A stretch of 64,000 bases of DNA, taken from NCBI GenBank assembly GCA_032717465.1, contig CM064715.1:36887546-36951545 (forward strand). The letters are read 5' to 3'. Made by a program: the position numbers and the translations under genes. Under the pieces are notes generated by a model that was not told where the DNA came from, searched no databases, and saw nothing but the letters and a program-made list of their open reading frames with translations. Positions within the stretch are counted from its first letter, which is position 1, and the number at the start of each line of letters is the position of its first letter. This document shows positions 22,176 through 32,520 of the stretch, piece by piece. The stretch is from Coenobita brevimanus. Taxonomy: Eukaryota; Arthropoda; Malacostraca; Decapoda; Coenobitidae.

Positions 22176-24379
22176 AGTAACTAAAATACCCGCCGCCACC
22201 GGACCACCCACCTTGCCATCCCCCACCCCACCACCAAGCCACTACCACACCACCACCCCAGGAGGACACCATGGCGGGGCTATTGAACCGGAACAAGAGG
22301 GGCACAGGGACACCCCTGTCCTGAGTCCCTCTTCCCCGCAACTGTCCCAACACCAAGTAAGCGGGAAGAGGCAACGACCTTGCAAGCGGGGCAGCCTTCA
22401 CCAGGTTCGGGGTGGGACTGATCCAGAGTCAGTCCCAGGCAACACCATGGTAAGGCCACCATACATGCCGGGGAAGGAGCGACCACTGTACACCCTTCAG
22501 TTGTTTGCCCCCTGTAACTCTGCCATCACGGCCACCGTACGTGAGGGGGAAGGAGCAGCCACTGTACACCCTTTGGTCACAGCCACCTCTGGGGACGGCC
22601 TCGAGGCATTAGTTATTGAACGCGCCCCAACTGGCAGAGACAGGAGTAGAGGAACCGTGCTCACGGCCACCGTATGTGACGGGGAGGGAGCGGCCACTGT
22701 ACGCCCCTCATCCACTACCTCCTCCTACTACGGGAGTAACACCGCGTTCATGGCCACCGTACCTGACGGGGAAGGAGTGGCCACTGTACACCCTTTCGTT
22801 ACTTCCCGAAGGGCAGGCAGGCCCACGGCTACAGCCACTGTACGTACCAGGGTAAACAGACCCACAGCTACGGCCTCTGTACGTACCGGAGAGGGCGCGG
22901 CCCCCGTGCACCCCTCTCCTGCCTTTTCCTCCTTCAGGAGCAGCACCACCAGCACGGCCACTGTACGTGTCGGGGAAGGAGAGGTCACCGTACACCCTTC
23001 AGCTGCGGGCCCTAGGAGTCACGAAACCGCACTCACGGCCACCGTACATGACGGGGAAGGAGCGGCCACCGTAGGCCCTTCGTTTGTGATTCCGAAGGCC
23101 CTCCCGAAGCAGGAGGTCCCTTTCGCGGCCGACCCTTTCCCTCTCGGCTGCGTGGGACACCCTTTGTCTCCCTACAGGAGTGGTTCCCTGGAGGTGCTGC
23201 CGGAGTGGTGGCATGGCCCAATCCAAACCCTGCCACCTACCCCAGGGAGGTCCCTGCCCCTGATGGATGCCTGACAGAGACGGCACTGCAGTTCATCCCT
23301 GATGGCACTTCCCCCTGCAGGTGGCCACAGCCCCCGGACCCTCAGGCCTGACCAGCAGCCCCCAGACCCAGGCAACCCAGGCCCTCTCTCTCCCCGGAAC
23401 CAAAGGCGACAGGCCCGCCTCCTGCAGCTGTTTGGCCCTGGTCCCGAGGGCCACCACTCAGGTCGAGGCCCCCAGACCGGAGGGCCTCCCTGCACCCCAC
23501 CGACGAGGCTGCAGTACGAGGGCCTCCTCCCAGGTCAAGGCCCCCAGACAGGAGGGCCTCCCTGTACACCACCGACGACTACGACCCGGGCAGTGACGCC
23601 CCTGCGGGCAGTGCATTGCCCCTTGCAGGAAGGCTCCCCATAGGACCTCCCCCTCATGCCCGGGCACTGCAGCAGATTATACCCAGGAAATACAGGTATA
23701 TAGTGACCTCAACGCCTCTTGTGTTCTGAACAGTTGAGACGGGAATGTATAGTGATAAGTGACGAAGTGAAGGCCCGAATAATATAAGTGACTAAGTTAC
23801 CAATAACACACTAAGGTCCGATACCCGGCAGAATAGAAAATACCAATAACTATATACAGGAGAACTTATAGAAATCATGGGTCAAGACCAGTGGTGCGCA
23901 GGAGAATCAAAGACCTGTGAATAAGTGCTACTGCGACTAAGTGACTTTCTCGAGTGTCACGACCCGCACCCTGCACACTTATAGTAATATTCACTCCCAT
24001 AACCTTCGGCCCTGTCCTCCCTTAGTGCATCGGACTTAATATATAAAATATCAATTCTGCCTATAAACAGCATACGGGTATCGCGATAATAGAACCCATT
24101 ATCCATGTGTAAGTGAAGAGTACTATGTCCTGAGTGTAACTGTGAACATTTGTATTAAAGGCTAACTCTGTGTCCCTGTCCAAAGCATATCCAGTATCTC
24201 TGTTTTATATTGTAACGGTGTAGGAATTAAGACAATACATGTGTTAAGGAGTACTGCCTGGTTTTTATGTCCTGTTCCTTTGTGGGTGCTTTACTTCCGG
24301 TCCAGAAAGAGGATCCCGCTCAGTCGCTGGTGTTCTTAGGACAAGAGGTCGGACTAAAAACACCAAGCATAACAGTAAC
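22176..24379 (-). mobile_element. 2.2 kb insertion of unknown type (possible solo LTR)
   Basis: AGTAAC occurs on both sides (22176-22181, 24374-24379), and excision rejoins the LINE RT in frame, so the borders are secure to about one base. With a 5 bp duplication (GTAAC) the insert reads on the minus strand TGTTATGCTTGG ... GGTATTTTA, close to the TG...CA ends of an LTR, so a long solo LTR is possible. The right third has TATA-like (24033-24043) and other AT motifs. There is no protein domain I recognise. The centre is markedly GC-rich compared with everything around it. Confidence 0.55.
22459..23085. repeat. GC-rich interspersed motif array within a 353-codon open frame
   Basis: At least seven diverged copies of a motif of about 42 bp (GGCCACCGTACGTGACGGGG then AAGGAGCGGCCACTGTACAC) start near 22457, 22529, 22664, 22753, 22875, 22957 and 23037, separated by variable spacers of 30-90 bp. 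Several frames are open on both strands across the array. The longest plus-strand frame (22213-23274) gives a repeated TATVRDGEGAATVHP peptide. This looks like repeat DNA with high GC rather than a selected protein. I cannot assign a function. A second proline-rich frame (23302-23643) has its own repeat GPQTGGPPCTPPT. Confidence 0.6.
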
Positions 24380-24621
24380 CTACCATCAAGTCCATGCAAT
24401 CTTAAGACAATCCACAGCGCCTCCCTATCAATTCTATCATACGCTTTCTCTAAATCCATGAATGCCCAAAGCACACCCTTACCTTTCGCTAAATACTTTT
24501 CACACACTTGTCTCACAGCAAACACCTGATCCACGCATCCCCTCCACTCTCTTAAAGCAACACTGCTCATCACAATCACTCCCTCTGTACCCTCTCTAAC
24601 TCTCTTAACACTCGACCATGG
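24374..24621 (-). pseudogene. LINE reverse transcriptase, N-terminal part
   Basis: The 5' piece of the LINE above: EWRGCVDQVFAVRQVCEKYL, then WAFMDLEKAYDRIDREALW with the first catalytic Asp, ending LRLHGLDGR at the insertion point. The beginning of the RT domain is missing (5' truncation at 24621). Confidence 0.8.
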
Positions 24622-25150
24622 TATTTTCCAAATACTGTAATTACTCTTAATGCTTGCCAACTACATCTCACTGTTTTCACAAGTACCGGAGACATATAAT
24701 CTTCACTAACTGCAATGACACTGCACTGAAACTGAATTACCCGCAAACTGAACTTAAACTGACTGAAACTTTTCTAATCTCTTCCCCATCCATATATAAG
24801 TTTGCTACATCGAGGGATCTACTACTTCTCCAAAGTTCTTGTGCATTGTCGAGAAAGCAACCGTTACAACAGTTACGAACTCGGAGACATCCAAAATATT
24901 CCTGAGTTTTCGTACACTGCAGATCACTCTAAATTATTTAGCATACAAGCTGAGATAAAATTACATAATTACCAGTCAAATAAATAAAACATTATAGAGA
25001 AAATGTGCACAAAAATCAGTGTACAACTTAGAGAATGCCTACAGTCACAAAGAACAGGCCAACTGGAAATTCTGGCACGTAACGGGGAAAACAGGTGATG
25101 CACTGAGAACCTCCCAGTAATTCCTAACTAGTGAATCCTGCTTCTCAGCA

Positions 25151-25559
25151 ATAACATAAGGCTTGTACTGCTCGCACAAATAACACGGCCTTCTCTTTCT
25201 TCACTAAAAGGTATGTTGTGGGTAGGTAGCCAGTGTCCCAAGGAACTTTTTTTGATTTTTTTTCTTTTTCTTTTTCTTCTATGTTAGTAGGAGTACACAT
25301 TTTTAATGTAATTTTAATCATATTCAGTGAATAGATAGTCTACAAATTAGCATTTGGAAGAATTTCTGTTAGTAATATTAAGAGAAATTTTGAGCAAATT
25401 TGGTGGGTAAACAACCTATGTCTCGGAGAAACGTTTTGGGAGATTTTGACCACATTTGGTGGATGGAAAACTAATATTTCAGGAGCAATTTTTGGTTACT
25501 ATAGAAAACTTAAGCAAATTTAGCGGGTAGATGGGCTGTTTCCTTTATAAAGAACAATC
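25151..25559. repeat. Diverged satellite-like DNA
   Basis: Degenerate units such as GAGCAAATTTGGTGGGTAAACAACCTATGTCTCGGAG resemble the satellite at 1-1418 (GGTGAACC... TAGATAGCTTATGTGCTAGG) at low similarity. T runs near 25250-25280. No gene. Confidence 0.45.
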
Positions 25560-25954
25560 GATTAACAGTTGAGTGGTAGGTGGTGGCGACCATCATCCAC
25601 TCACTTGATGTAGTGCTGCCTACTTCTTCCTTAGCCTTTATCATTCTTTTTCTGTGCCTGTCGTCATCTCTTCCTATTTCTCCCATCTCTCTTGTCACTT
25701 ATTGCTTTTCTTTCCTTTACAGGTGGCTTTACATTGAGTGACAAGACAAATGGTTTCCTGTAAGCCAAGAAACCATTTACAACGCTGGGTGGTAACCATA
25801 TAACCAAATCATACGTGATCCCTACGTGTCAGCAAGTGGGTTGGTGGAGGGTTAGTGACCCTCCCCGTAAAACAAATAACTCAAAGTCAAATGGCCACCC
25901 CTTACGGGATTATGGCATCTGGCAATAGATAGATAGATAGATAGATTAACAGTT
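25560..25954 (+). mobile_element. Short retroposon with GATA tail and TSD
   Basis: GATTAACAGTT is duplicated at 25560-25570 and 25944-25954. The 373 bp insert ends GGGATTATGGCATCTGGCA plus five GATA units, matching the LINE tail at 1-40 and 52571-52588. The upstream part (ACAGGTGGCTTTACATTGAG and on) has no RT. It could be a 5'-truncated LINE 3' region or a SINE that borrows the LINE tail. Confidence 0.7.
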
Positions 25955-26220
25955 TTGACCAGTGTAGTAGTACATTACCTCATTTTTAAAGGGGATAAAG
26001 AAAAACCCTATCAGATTTCTGGGCCGGGCAGATAATGTTTGCACTAGTCACCTATACCTTCATGCCGTGATATTTTCCCTTGATCTCTCTGTGCATATAC
26101 ATGATAGAATGTTAGTTTTTGCGTTACTTTAAAGCTAAATATTTGTGCTATATCGTTGTATGTTCAAAAAAGGAAAACAAAGAAAATTAAAACGTCAAAA
26201 TAAGTTGAAATTAGATGAAA

Positions 26221-26223
<3 letters not shown>

Positions 26224-26295
<72 letters not shown>
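26224..26295. repeat. (AT)n microsatellite
   Basis: 72 bp of AT dinucleotides, directly joined to the 3' end of an RTE-like LINE relic at 26296. Confidence 0.97.
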
Positions 26296-26297
<2 letters not shown>

Positions 26298-26343
26298 TTT
26301 CCTGTGGCACCCCACGCGATGCATAGGGCCTCAATGAACTCTC
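26296..26343 (-). mobile_element. 3' end of RTE-like LINE (truncated)
   Basis: CATTTCCTGTGGCACCCC and GATGCATAGGGCCTC match the 3' end of the LINE at 7287-7335. Only about 48 bp remain, and the tail position is taken by (AT)n. Confidence 0.75.
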
Positions 26344-26600
26344 TCCACAGAGTTCATTAAGATTTTTTAGGCAAAAAAAATATTTTACCCTGGAGCCAAT
26401 GCCAGTGACTCGCAGGAACCAGACAGTGGAGAGAGAAACTTAATTAAATGAAAGTAAAATGCGGAGGGTTTGGACAGACAAAGTACAAGGGAAAGAAAGA
26501 GAGCAAAAAGAATGTAGATAAAAGTGTCCCTTTTAGTCGCCTCTTACGACAAGCAGGGAATACTGGGGAAGTATTCTATCACCCTTTCCCCAGGGGGAAA
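26344..26600. other. Non-coding, possible SINE core
   Basis: No gene. The stretch TTAGTCGCCTCTTACGACAA at 26532-26551 followed by GCAGGGAATACTGGGG has the look of a conserved invertebrate SINE body, but I cannot confirm this here. Confidence 0.35.
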
Positions 26601-26612
26601 ATATATATATAT

Positions 26613-26691
<79 letters not shown>
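26601..26691. repeat. (AT)n microsatellite
   Basis: About 90 bp of AT dinucleotides with two early interruptions (TTTATATGT). Confidence 0.97.
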
Positions 26692-26692
<1 letters not shown>

Positions 26693-27187
26693 CTGCAGAA
26701 AAATATTCGGTATAAAAAGAGATTATAAATCTGGTTTAAACCATGGAAAATTACAATAAACTGCATTCATAATGATTTATAGGTTATGGTTATTTCCGAA
26801 TATTATTGTGTGGCAAAACAAAACGAAAAAGGTGCATTTTTTTTTTTTTAAATCTCGGCTGTAAATCCGTTTCTTTTATCACTGTGTAAATACACTTTTC
26901 ATGATACAATGTTGTTATTTTCAATTTGAATAGTTGCAGTTTATAGCAGAATGTTCAAAAAAGGAAAGCAAACAGAATAAAGATTAAAAAATGGCACATA
27001 CAGTATGTTCAGTGTCTTAAATTCGTCATCTGGATCTCTGTGGGTGGATTTGATGCCAGAAAGTATCATCGGAATCTCGGAGGGCTAAATAGGATTACTA
27101 GAGAAATTTTGCTTATGTCCAAGGGAGAGTTTTTTTTTCTTTTTTTAATAAGATTACCAAGACAACCTATTTCTCAGAGAATAATCG

Positions 27188-27189
<2 letters not shown>
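26692..27189. other. Non-coding, AT-rich
   Basis: I see no gene. From about 27080 there are diverged satellite-like phrases (GATTACTAGAGAAATTTTG, a T run, CAACCTATTTCTCAGAG). Confidence 0.4.

Positions 27190-27248
<59 letters not shown>
27190..27248. repeat. (AT)n microsatellite
   Basis: About 58 bp of AT dinucleotides splitting a diverged satellite-like unit. Confidence 0.97.
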
Positions 27249-27251
<3 letters not shown>

Positions 27252-27805
27252 CCAAATCATTTTTACCGAGAGATTTTGAGCAAATTTCGTAGGTAAATGG
27301 CCTATGTCTCAGGAAATAATTAAGTTTAGCAAATTTGATGGGTATGTGGGTCATGTCCCATTTTGCTAAAAAAAAAAAAAAAAAAAAGTAAGGCAATAGT
27401 CGATAAGGTTTTTGGTTTAACTTATTTTTTTTCATTTTAACTGTAATAACTTTTAGGATTCTGGTCGCCATGAAAACACTGGAGATCACACTGACGGCTT
27501 ATTAAAGAGTAACAGCAAACTTCCTGTGACTGGTGAAACGGCTGGGACAGGACTGCCTGCCCGGATTCCCTCAAACTCTTATTACAAGTAGTATGAACCC
27601 ACATTTGCCCTCTCGGAGCCCTGAATGAATCTCTGCGTGAACGTCACAGCAGTTCCCCACTTTTAATAACACACATCAATAAAACTTAATACACTCAAAA
27701 AGAGTAGCCTAAAAATTTTCTTAATAACCACTTCCTATAGAAGAAAATGCAATACTCAGATAGACACCTACTAAAAGGAAAATTGATTTCATAAACTGCA
27801 TTATC
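27249..27805. other. Non-coding; diverged satellite then unassigned
   Basis: 27260-27360 repeats the GAGCAAATTT...GGTAAATGGCCTATGTCTCAG phrase of the decayed satellite. 27480-27805 shows nothing recognisable. Confidence 0.4.
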
Positions 27806-28376
27806 TTATAACCTGCAATTAACCAATTTGAAAACAATCTGGCTTCCTTCGAAGTCTTCCCGAACAATGCAATCCAGTCTTCCTTTGGTTGCTCTTGGGG
27901 CCTCATCACAGAATCTCCCAGTACACCACCCTCTGCAGGACTCCGTGGCAACCTGTGATCCTGGTGGATGCACCCCGTTCTGAGGCTCCAGTGGCATGTC
28001 GCTCCCCTGTTCCGGTGCTGGCTTCAGGATTCCAGAGGATTCCACTGCATTGTTCATGTAGTCTTCGTCCTCATCGAACTCCACTTTCCTCCGAACGTGG
28101 TCCTGATAATGCCTCACCATCTGCCCATCCAGTAGCTCCACCTTGAATGATACTGGTCCGGATTTCTGCTCAGTAACTCCAGACAGCCACTGTGGACCAG
28201 AACCAAAATTAGTAACATGAACAGGACCTCCTACCCCAAACTGACGACTTCTTGCCCTCCGATCATGGTAATATTTCCCAGTCATGGTAATATTTCTGTA
28301 ATTCTCGTTCTTTTCTAATCACACCTCTAACATCAGGGTGCAGCAAGTCTGAACAAGTTCATAGTATTCTTCCCAG
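27806..28376 (-). pseudogene. Gypsy 2 integrase C-terminus
   Basis: Minus-strand relic. LLHPDVRG and KYYHDRRARSRQFGVGGPVHV followed by NFGSGPQWLSG and GPVSFKVELLDGQMVRHYQDHVR give the GPY/F module typical of K02A2.6-like gypsy integrases. A Pro/Glu-rich tail ends near 27806. A stop lies near 28345 and a frame change near 28290. It continues into 29285-29880 once the Harbinger element is set aside. Confidence 0.75.
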
Positions 28377-29284
28377 TAAGGCCTGGAATCACACGACCTG
28401 TTTTGGTTCTGACAGGCAGTCCGCTGGCTTGACGCCGTCAGAATGTTGTGTATTCATATGACGCGTTCCCGATCCGTCCAGCATCGCCATTCAGTGTGTG
28501 CTTATTGTAGCATGGGGATCATGGCCCACCCGTCTTTCTGTAAGGAATTTGACGTCAATTACTCTACTATTAGAAGAAGAGGAGGAAGAGAAAATTCATG
28601 GAAGGAGGAAATGTTATGGGTACACCAGTCACTGAAAAATACAAGGTTCGAGGGAGAATTCTGGACCCTGTATAAAGAACTGGCAGATGATAATGTAAAA
28701 TTTTTCAGTAGTCCTGCTGGAGCAGTACCTTGGGAGTGATACAACATATCCTGTATTAAGGCAAGAAAAAAGTGAATTTTACCTGCAAAGATTTTGAGTT
28801 ATAATTCATATATAATAAACTATTGACACACTCATCTGGTTTGTTTACTTCCTCACCAGTCACTTTCAATATCTTTATGCAGATCATCACTGTACTTCTT
28901 GTTAGTCATATCAAATAACTCTTCATAAGAATGCACAAGTTCGATCAGCCTTTCATCCATGATGCCAAACAATGAACTGTATGTTTTCTACATGGACAAG
29001 GCAGTAACAGCGAGTCGTGGAATGGATGGGTGCGCTACATAACCTTGTTCACATGAGCCATCACCATTCACCAGCCAGTCAGTCCGGCGTCAGGTCGCCA
29101 GCTAGCCGGCCATGATTTCTCGAGAAGATATCCATGATGTGTCAGTCGGCTGACAGACGGCTGCCGCCGTGAGTTTGATATGTCATGTGAACAGTTACAT
29201 TAGAATGCGTGTAAGAAATCTCAGCGATGTCTAACTTGCGGACTGCCTGTCGGAACCAAAGGGGGTCTTGTGAACTGGCCTTAA
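28377..29284 (+). mobile_element. PIF/Harbinger element with TAA TSD
   Basis: 902 bp (28380-29281) flanked by TAA at 28377-28379 and 29282-29284. The ends share an imperfect inverted repeat: GGCCTGGAATCACACGACC with TTTGGTTCTGACAGGCAGTC on the left, and GGCCAGTTCACAAGACC with TTTGGTTCCGACAGGCAGTC inverted on the right. TWA duplication and GGCC-type ends fit PIF/Harbinger, and a transposase fragment inside supports this. Removing it rejoins the gypsy 2 integrase in frame. Confidence 0.8.
28559..28740 (+). pseudogene. PIF/Harbinger transposase N-terminal fragment
   Basis: About 60 residues with WVHQSLKNTRFEGEFWTLYK followed by ELADDNVKFF. This wording matches the conserved start of HARBI1-like transposases (W-V-H...R...GEF..L..EL..D..KF). 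The DDE core is absent, so this is an internally deleted, non-autonomous copy. It lies in a 99-codon frame (28443-28739) whose first half is not recognisable. Confidence 0.65.
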
Positions 29285-29880
29285 GAGTTTAGCTGGTGAA
29301 ACTCCAGTTGTGGTTTGTGGGGTGACACGATATCGTAACAGAAATTCTGACACCCTTGACTCAATGGAACAACCCATCAGCAATAATGCATCCTTAAGAA
29401 TCTGAATTGCCTTTTCTGCTAATTCATTAGAAGTTGGATGAAAAGGGGAAGTCTAAATGTGAGCTATTCCATTCTGTTTCATAAATTCTGCAAATTACCC
29501 ACTGCAAAAATTAGTACCGATATCTGTTACCACTGTTTCAGAGAGACCCTGCAAAGCAAAAGTATTCTTCAATTTCTCAAAAGCACTTGCCGAAGTTGCA
29601 GAATTTGTAGAGTGAACATCCAGCCATTTTGAATGAGCATCTGTCATAACTAAAAACCTTTTACCCGTGAAAAGTCCAGCTGAGTTCAAATGTATCCTGG
29701 ACCATGGTCGTGCTGGCCACTCCCAGGGATGAAGTAGTGATTCAGGAGGCGAATTTCTCGACTGCTGACTCTTTTCACATTGCTGCACAACGTTCTTAGT
29801 CTCATTATCCGTCTTTGGCCACCACACATAGCTACGAACAATACTTTTCTTATGCGATCCACTAGGATGAACACCCACGC
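29285..29880 (-). pseudogene. Gypsy 2 integrase core
   Basis: Zinc-binding remnant (VHPSGSHKKSIVRSYVWWPK, with the second Cys pair reduced to CEKSQQ), then VMTDAHSKWLDV (first Asp), VVTDIGTNF (second Asp) and FHPTSNELAEKAIQ, where the catalytic Glu region follows after a stop near 29454. SPAKLL is interrupted by the Harbinger element. K02A2.6-type wording (LLHPWEWPARPWSRIHLN). No LTRs, RT or gag of this element remain nearby. Confidence 0.75.
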
Positions 29881-29884
29881 ACCA

Positions 29885-31711
29885 AAATTTCTGTAACCCC
29901 CCTCAGTGGAAGGAAGGGGAAGGAAGGGTTAGAGAGAAGGCAGGCGAACTGACAACCGTGAGTGTTAGTTTGGTACTGAGCAACAAGGCAAATGGTGAGA
30001 AACCTAATGACACTGGATTCGAAATATTATTCGCCTGCAAAACATTATGCGTTCGCAACATACATAGCATATGATATAACATAGACTTCTGTGTTATCAT
30101 GGGGTTCTATGAAACTGGTCCAGACATGACCCACCTGTTTCGGATCCCCATCATACAAATAAAGCATCTAGCCCGTTGTATTTAAGCTGCAGCTGGTCAT
30201 TATCACTGCAGTGATAATTTTTGTGAATATGTTATTCCAGCATTGTCTATAGCTACAATATAGAATGAATGTGGAAGTAATGCTGATTCCCTCTGTAGCT
30301 GTGTGGATGGTTATGTTAAAATTATTTTGTGTGGACGAATAAACCACGTTCTGATGGGGAGCGGAGAGCATTCACCAATAATTAACTATAACGAGATGAA
30401 ATTAGAAGCAAACAACACAAAATATTATGAGACAAATAAGATACAGCTGTGGTATCCTGCTGCGCCTTGTTATTCAGGCCTTAACTGTTGCCTCACCTCA
30501 TACGTGCATTATTTTTCTTCAGAGTCTGCCTCTTCCATTACTCTTACTTCCCGGTAACCTCTTACTGAGAGCCGTCATGTTCCTTAGGGGGTACTTCTAG
30601 TTGTCCGGTCCTATACCCCTACTGTATTACATTATTCGTCACATCATCACTCCCACACAAAGAATGTTCGCACAAGACTTGAATTTTTTACTACCATTAT
30701 TGGCAGCACTGCCACTACTAACCTCCCTTTTCCCACTGACTGTGTCTAATTTTCCTTACTATACTACTACTGTTATTCCTACTACTAATCCTCTATAAAT
30801 CTGCATAATAATACATATGATTGTCCTTATGTTTGTGTGTGTATCTGCTAACCACATTGTCCCCGTCCCACCGTCAACTCTTCACTTACCCCCCACCGCT
30901 ACCGTAGTTGCACCTCCTCTCCCAGCCACCATTGACCCTACTTCTCCCCCATCCCTACACCACATTACCCCTCACCTCATCCCTGGGGCGCCTCATACTT
31001 GGGCCACCAGGCCTGTTGTCCACTTTTTTACTGGTGAATATACGTGGTATGCAGTAATAATAATAATTATAATAATAACAACAACAACAAATGTGTAGTG
31101 TTCCTAACATTACATATAAAATATGCAGACCCAAAACATGCCTATATTACAGAACACTGATATACGTGTATTAACCACAGATATATTAACCACAGAACCG
31201 ACCACAGACCTTCGCTGTAGCACTTCACCATGGTAATACACCACATTGAAGTCTTTTATGGTATCAATACAGCTCTTTGGGAAAAATAACACAGTGCACA
31301 ACATGCCTAAAACCGACCAAAACGCACATGTGACGTTTCACTGACATCCATGACATAGCCAGGAGGAGTTAGTGGACAAACAAACAACTGGATATAGATA
31401 GAGCCATGTGGCGCTGGATATACTGTAGACAGAGGCCGAATGTCTCGCATCGGTATATTATGATGACCTGACAAAACTGTTACCATCCTGCTTTGCAGAT
31501 GTTATAACGTGGACATAGCTTTGACATATGAAACCAATCAGTGCCATAATATGCTGTAATGGTAAGGTTCTATTAACACTAAATTAACCCGTGGAGAGCG
31601 ATAATCGTTCCGTAGGTAGCTATTGCCAAGCGACTTCTTGGCCGAAATTTCGAGTCTTAGAACTGAATGAAACGCACATCACAGTCTTGGAAATGTTCGC
31701 ACGCATTCGGC

Positions 31712-31714
<3 letters not shown>
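29885..31714. other. Unassigned DNA, no gene
   Basis: 1.8 kb without a recognisable gene. From 29892 the sequence starts TGTAACCCCCC and later has a TATTTAA-like box (30178-30184) and AATAAA (30339-30344), which could be a solo LTR, but no matching right border or duplication was found. 30600-31030 is pyrimidine-rich. 31047-31091 is AAT/AAC simple repeat, possibly a retroposon tail. Confidence 0.4.
31047..31091. repeat. (AAT)n/(AAC)n simple repeat
   Basis: Short trinucleotide run TAATAATAATAATT...ACAACAACAACAA. Confidence 0.85.
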
Positions 31715-31762
<48 letters not shown>

Positions 31763-31782
31763 AGTATATATATATATATATA
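31715..31782. repeat. (AT)n microsatellite
   Basis: AT dinucleotides with one TTTAAG interruption near 31760. Confidence 0.97.
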
Positions 31783-31783
31783 A

Positions 31784-32003
31784 CTGTTAAATGAACATAT
31801 AGCCAAATCTCAACCATTACGGAGCCACAATTACTGATTACCTTATGGGTGAATTATGAAGGAGACCATTTTCGCCCATAAGGTCATCAGTAATCGTGGC
31901 TCCGTAATGGATGAGATTTGGACATATATTCATATAACATTTTTTGCTCAGAATTCCCTCATCTATCATTTCCCAAAGTTTTTGCCTTAACTCCCGGGAC
32001 ACC

Positions 32004-32006
<3 letters not shown>
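31784..32006. mobile_element. Palindrome next to a mariner-like end
   Basis: Inverted arms 31801-31852 and 31871-31923 (about 52 bp, few mismatches) around an 18 bp loop could form a long hairpin. The right part ends CTCCCGGGACACCCTG at 32006, an inverted CAGGGTGTCC mariner terminus, followed by (TA)n. The matching left end is not seen. No gene. Confidence 0.6.

Positions 32007-32059
<53 letters not shown>
32007..32059. repeat. (AT)n microsatellite
   Basis: About 52 bp between a mariner-like end and the (CAT)n tail of a SINE. Confidence 0.97.
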
Positions 32060-32061
<2 letters not shown>

Positions 32062-32458
32062 TCATCATCATCATCATCAGCCGTTTGAGTATCCACTGCA
32101 GGACCGGCCTATCCCGACCGAAGTCAGGACGATACAGACAATGTATCTCTACCAAGTGGCTTAGGCTGTCTGGTAGAGATTGTATGTAGGGTGAGAAGTG
32201 CTTGTAAGTGTAATTGTAATGTTGGAGTGGCTTTGGATGTGTGTGTAGTCTGTGAACCAAGTGTAATCGGCCTGCACAAGCCAACTGGGTGCAAGCATAC
32301 TTTAGAGTAAATGACACTGGTTCAACCACAGCACCGCTTGTGTTCGCCAATGCAGTACGTGGCCGGGTGAACACTCCCAAAGTTTATTACCCTGGCAGGG
32401 CATTAACCCTGGCCCACCCGTGTACAAGACGCACACTCCACCACTGTACCACAGAGGC

Positions 32459-32462
<4 letters not shown>
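32060..32462 (-). mobile_element. tRNA-derived SINE, family S2, copy 1
   Basis: On the minus strand: a tRNA-like head near 32460 (GAAGCCTCTGTGGTACAGTG), a body shared with 50833-51221 (AAACTTTGGGAGTGTTCACC, CACTTGGTAGAGATACATTG and CCGACTTCGGTCGGGATAGG as common phrases), and a tail of six GAT/ATG units (plus-strand CATs at 32060-32079). Length about 400 bp. Confidence 0.85.

Positions 32463-32518
<56 letters not shown>
32463..32518. repeat. (AT)n microsatellite
   Basis: About 56 bp between the SINE head and the end of Tigger A. Confidence 0.97.

Positions 32519-32520
<2 letters not shown>

Larger units (their letters stand above)
20863..24632 (-). mobile_element. LINE inserted in the gypsy LTR, with 11 bp TSD
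   Basis: Target duplication TATTTTCCAAA at 20863-20873 and 24622-24632; the other LTR shows the uninterrupted site near 13870. The minus-strand element starts within the RT domain (5'-truncated) and ends near 20874 with a degenerate TATATAGACAGATAGG tail, consistent with the GATA tails at 1-40 and 25903-25943. A further insertion (22182-24373) splits its RT. Confidence 0.85.
13711..25150 (-). mobile_element. Ty3/gypsy retrotransposon 1 (old, minus strand)
   Basis: Two LTRs in the same orientation (13711-14405; 20721-25150, the latter enlarged by insertions) flank decayed gag and pol. Pol order on the minus strand is protease, reverse transcriptase, RNase H, integrase, the ordinary gypsy order. 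The LTRs have drifted clearly apart (many substitutions and small indels), so the insertion is old. A TTAA MITE (18247-19014) and a LINE (20874-24621) landed in it later. I could not find a convincing target-site duplication at 13706-13710 versus 25151-25155. Confidence 0.85.
20721..25150 (-). repeat. 5' LTR of gypsy 1, split by nested insertions
   Basis: LTR sequence is 20721-20873 plus 24633-25150, about 671 bp without the insertion and one duplicated target. It matches 13711-14405 throughout. The break coincides with the 11 bp duplication described for the LINE. The adjacent internal sequence (minus strand from 20720) should contain the primer-binding site, but I do not recognise the tRNA. 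Confidence 0.85.

Noticed and set aside
22213..23274. 353-codon GC-rich frame as a host gene (mucin-like or collagen-like)
   Set aside because: Several other frames on both strands are also open across the repeats, it lies within an insertion in a LINE, and no domain is visible. High GC and repeats explain the open frame.
13706..25155. Target-site duplication for gypsy 1
   Set aside because: TGTAA before and ATAAC after do not match; age or a border error may be the reason.
29892..30600. Solo LTR starting TGTAACCCCCC
   Set aside because: TATA-like and AATAAA motifs are present, but I found no matching end, duplication or second copy.
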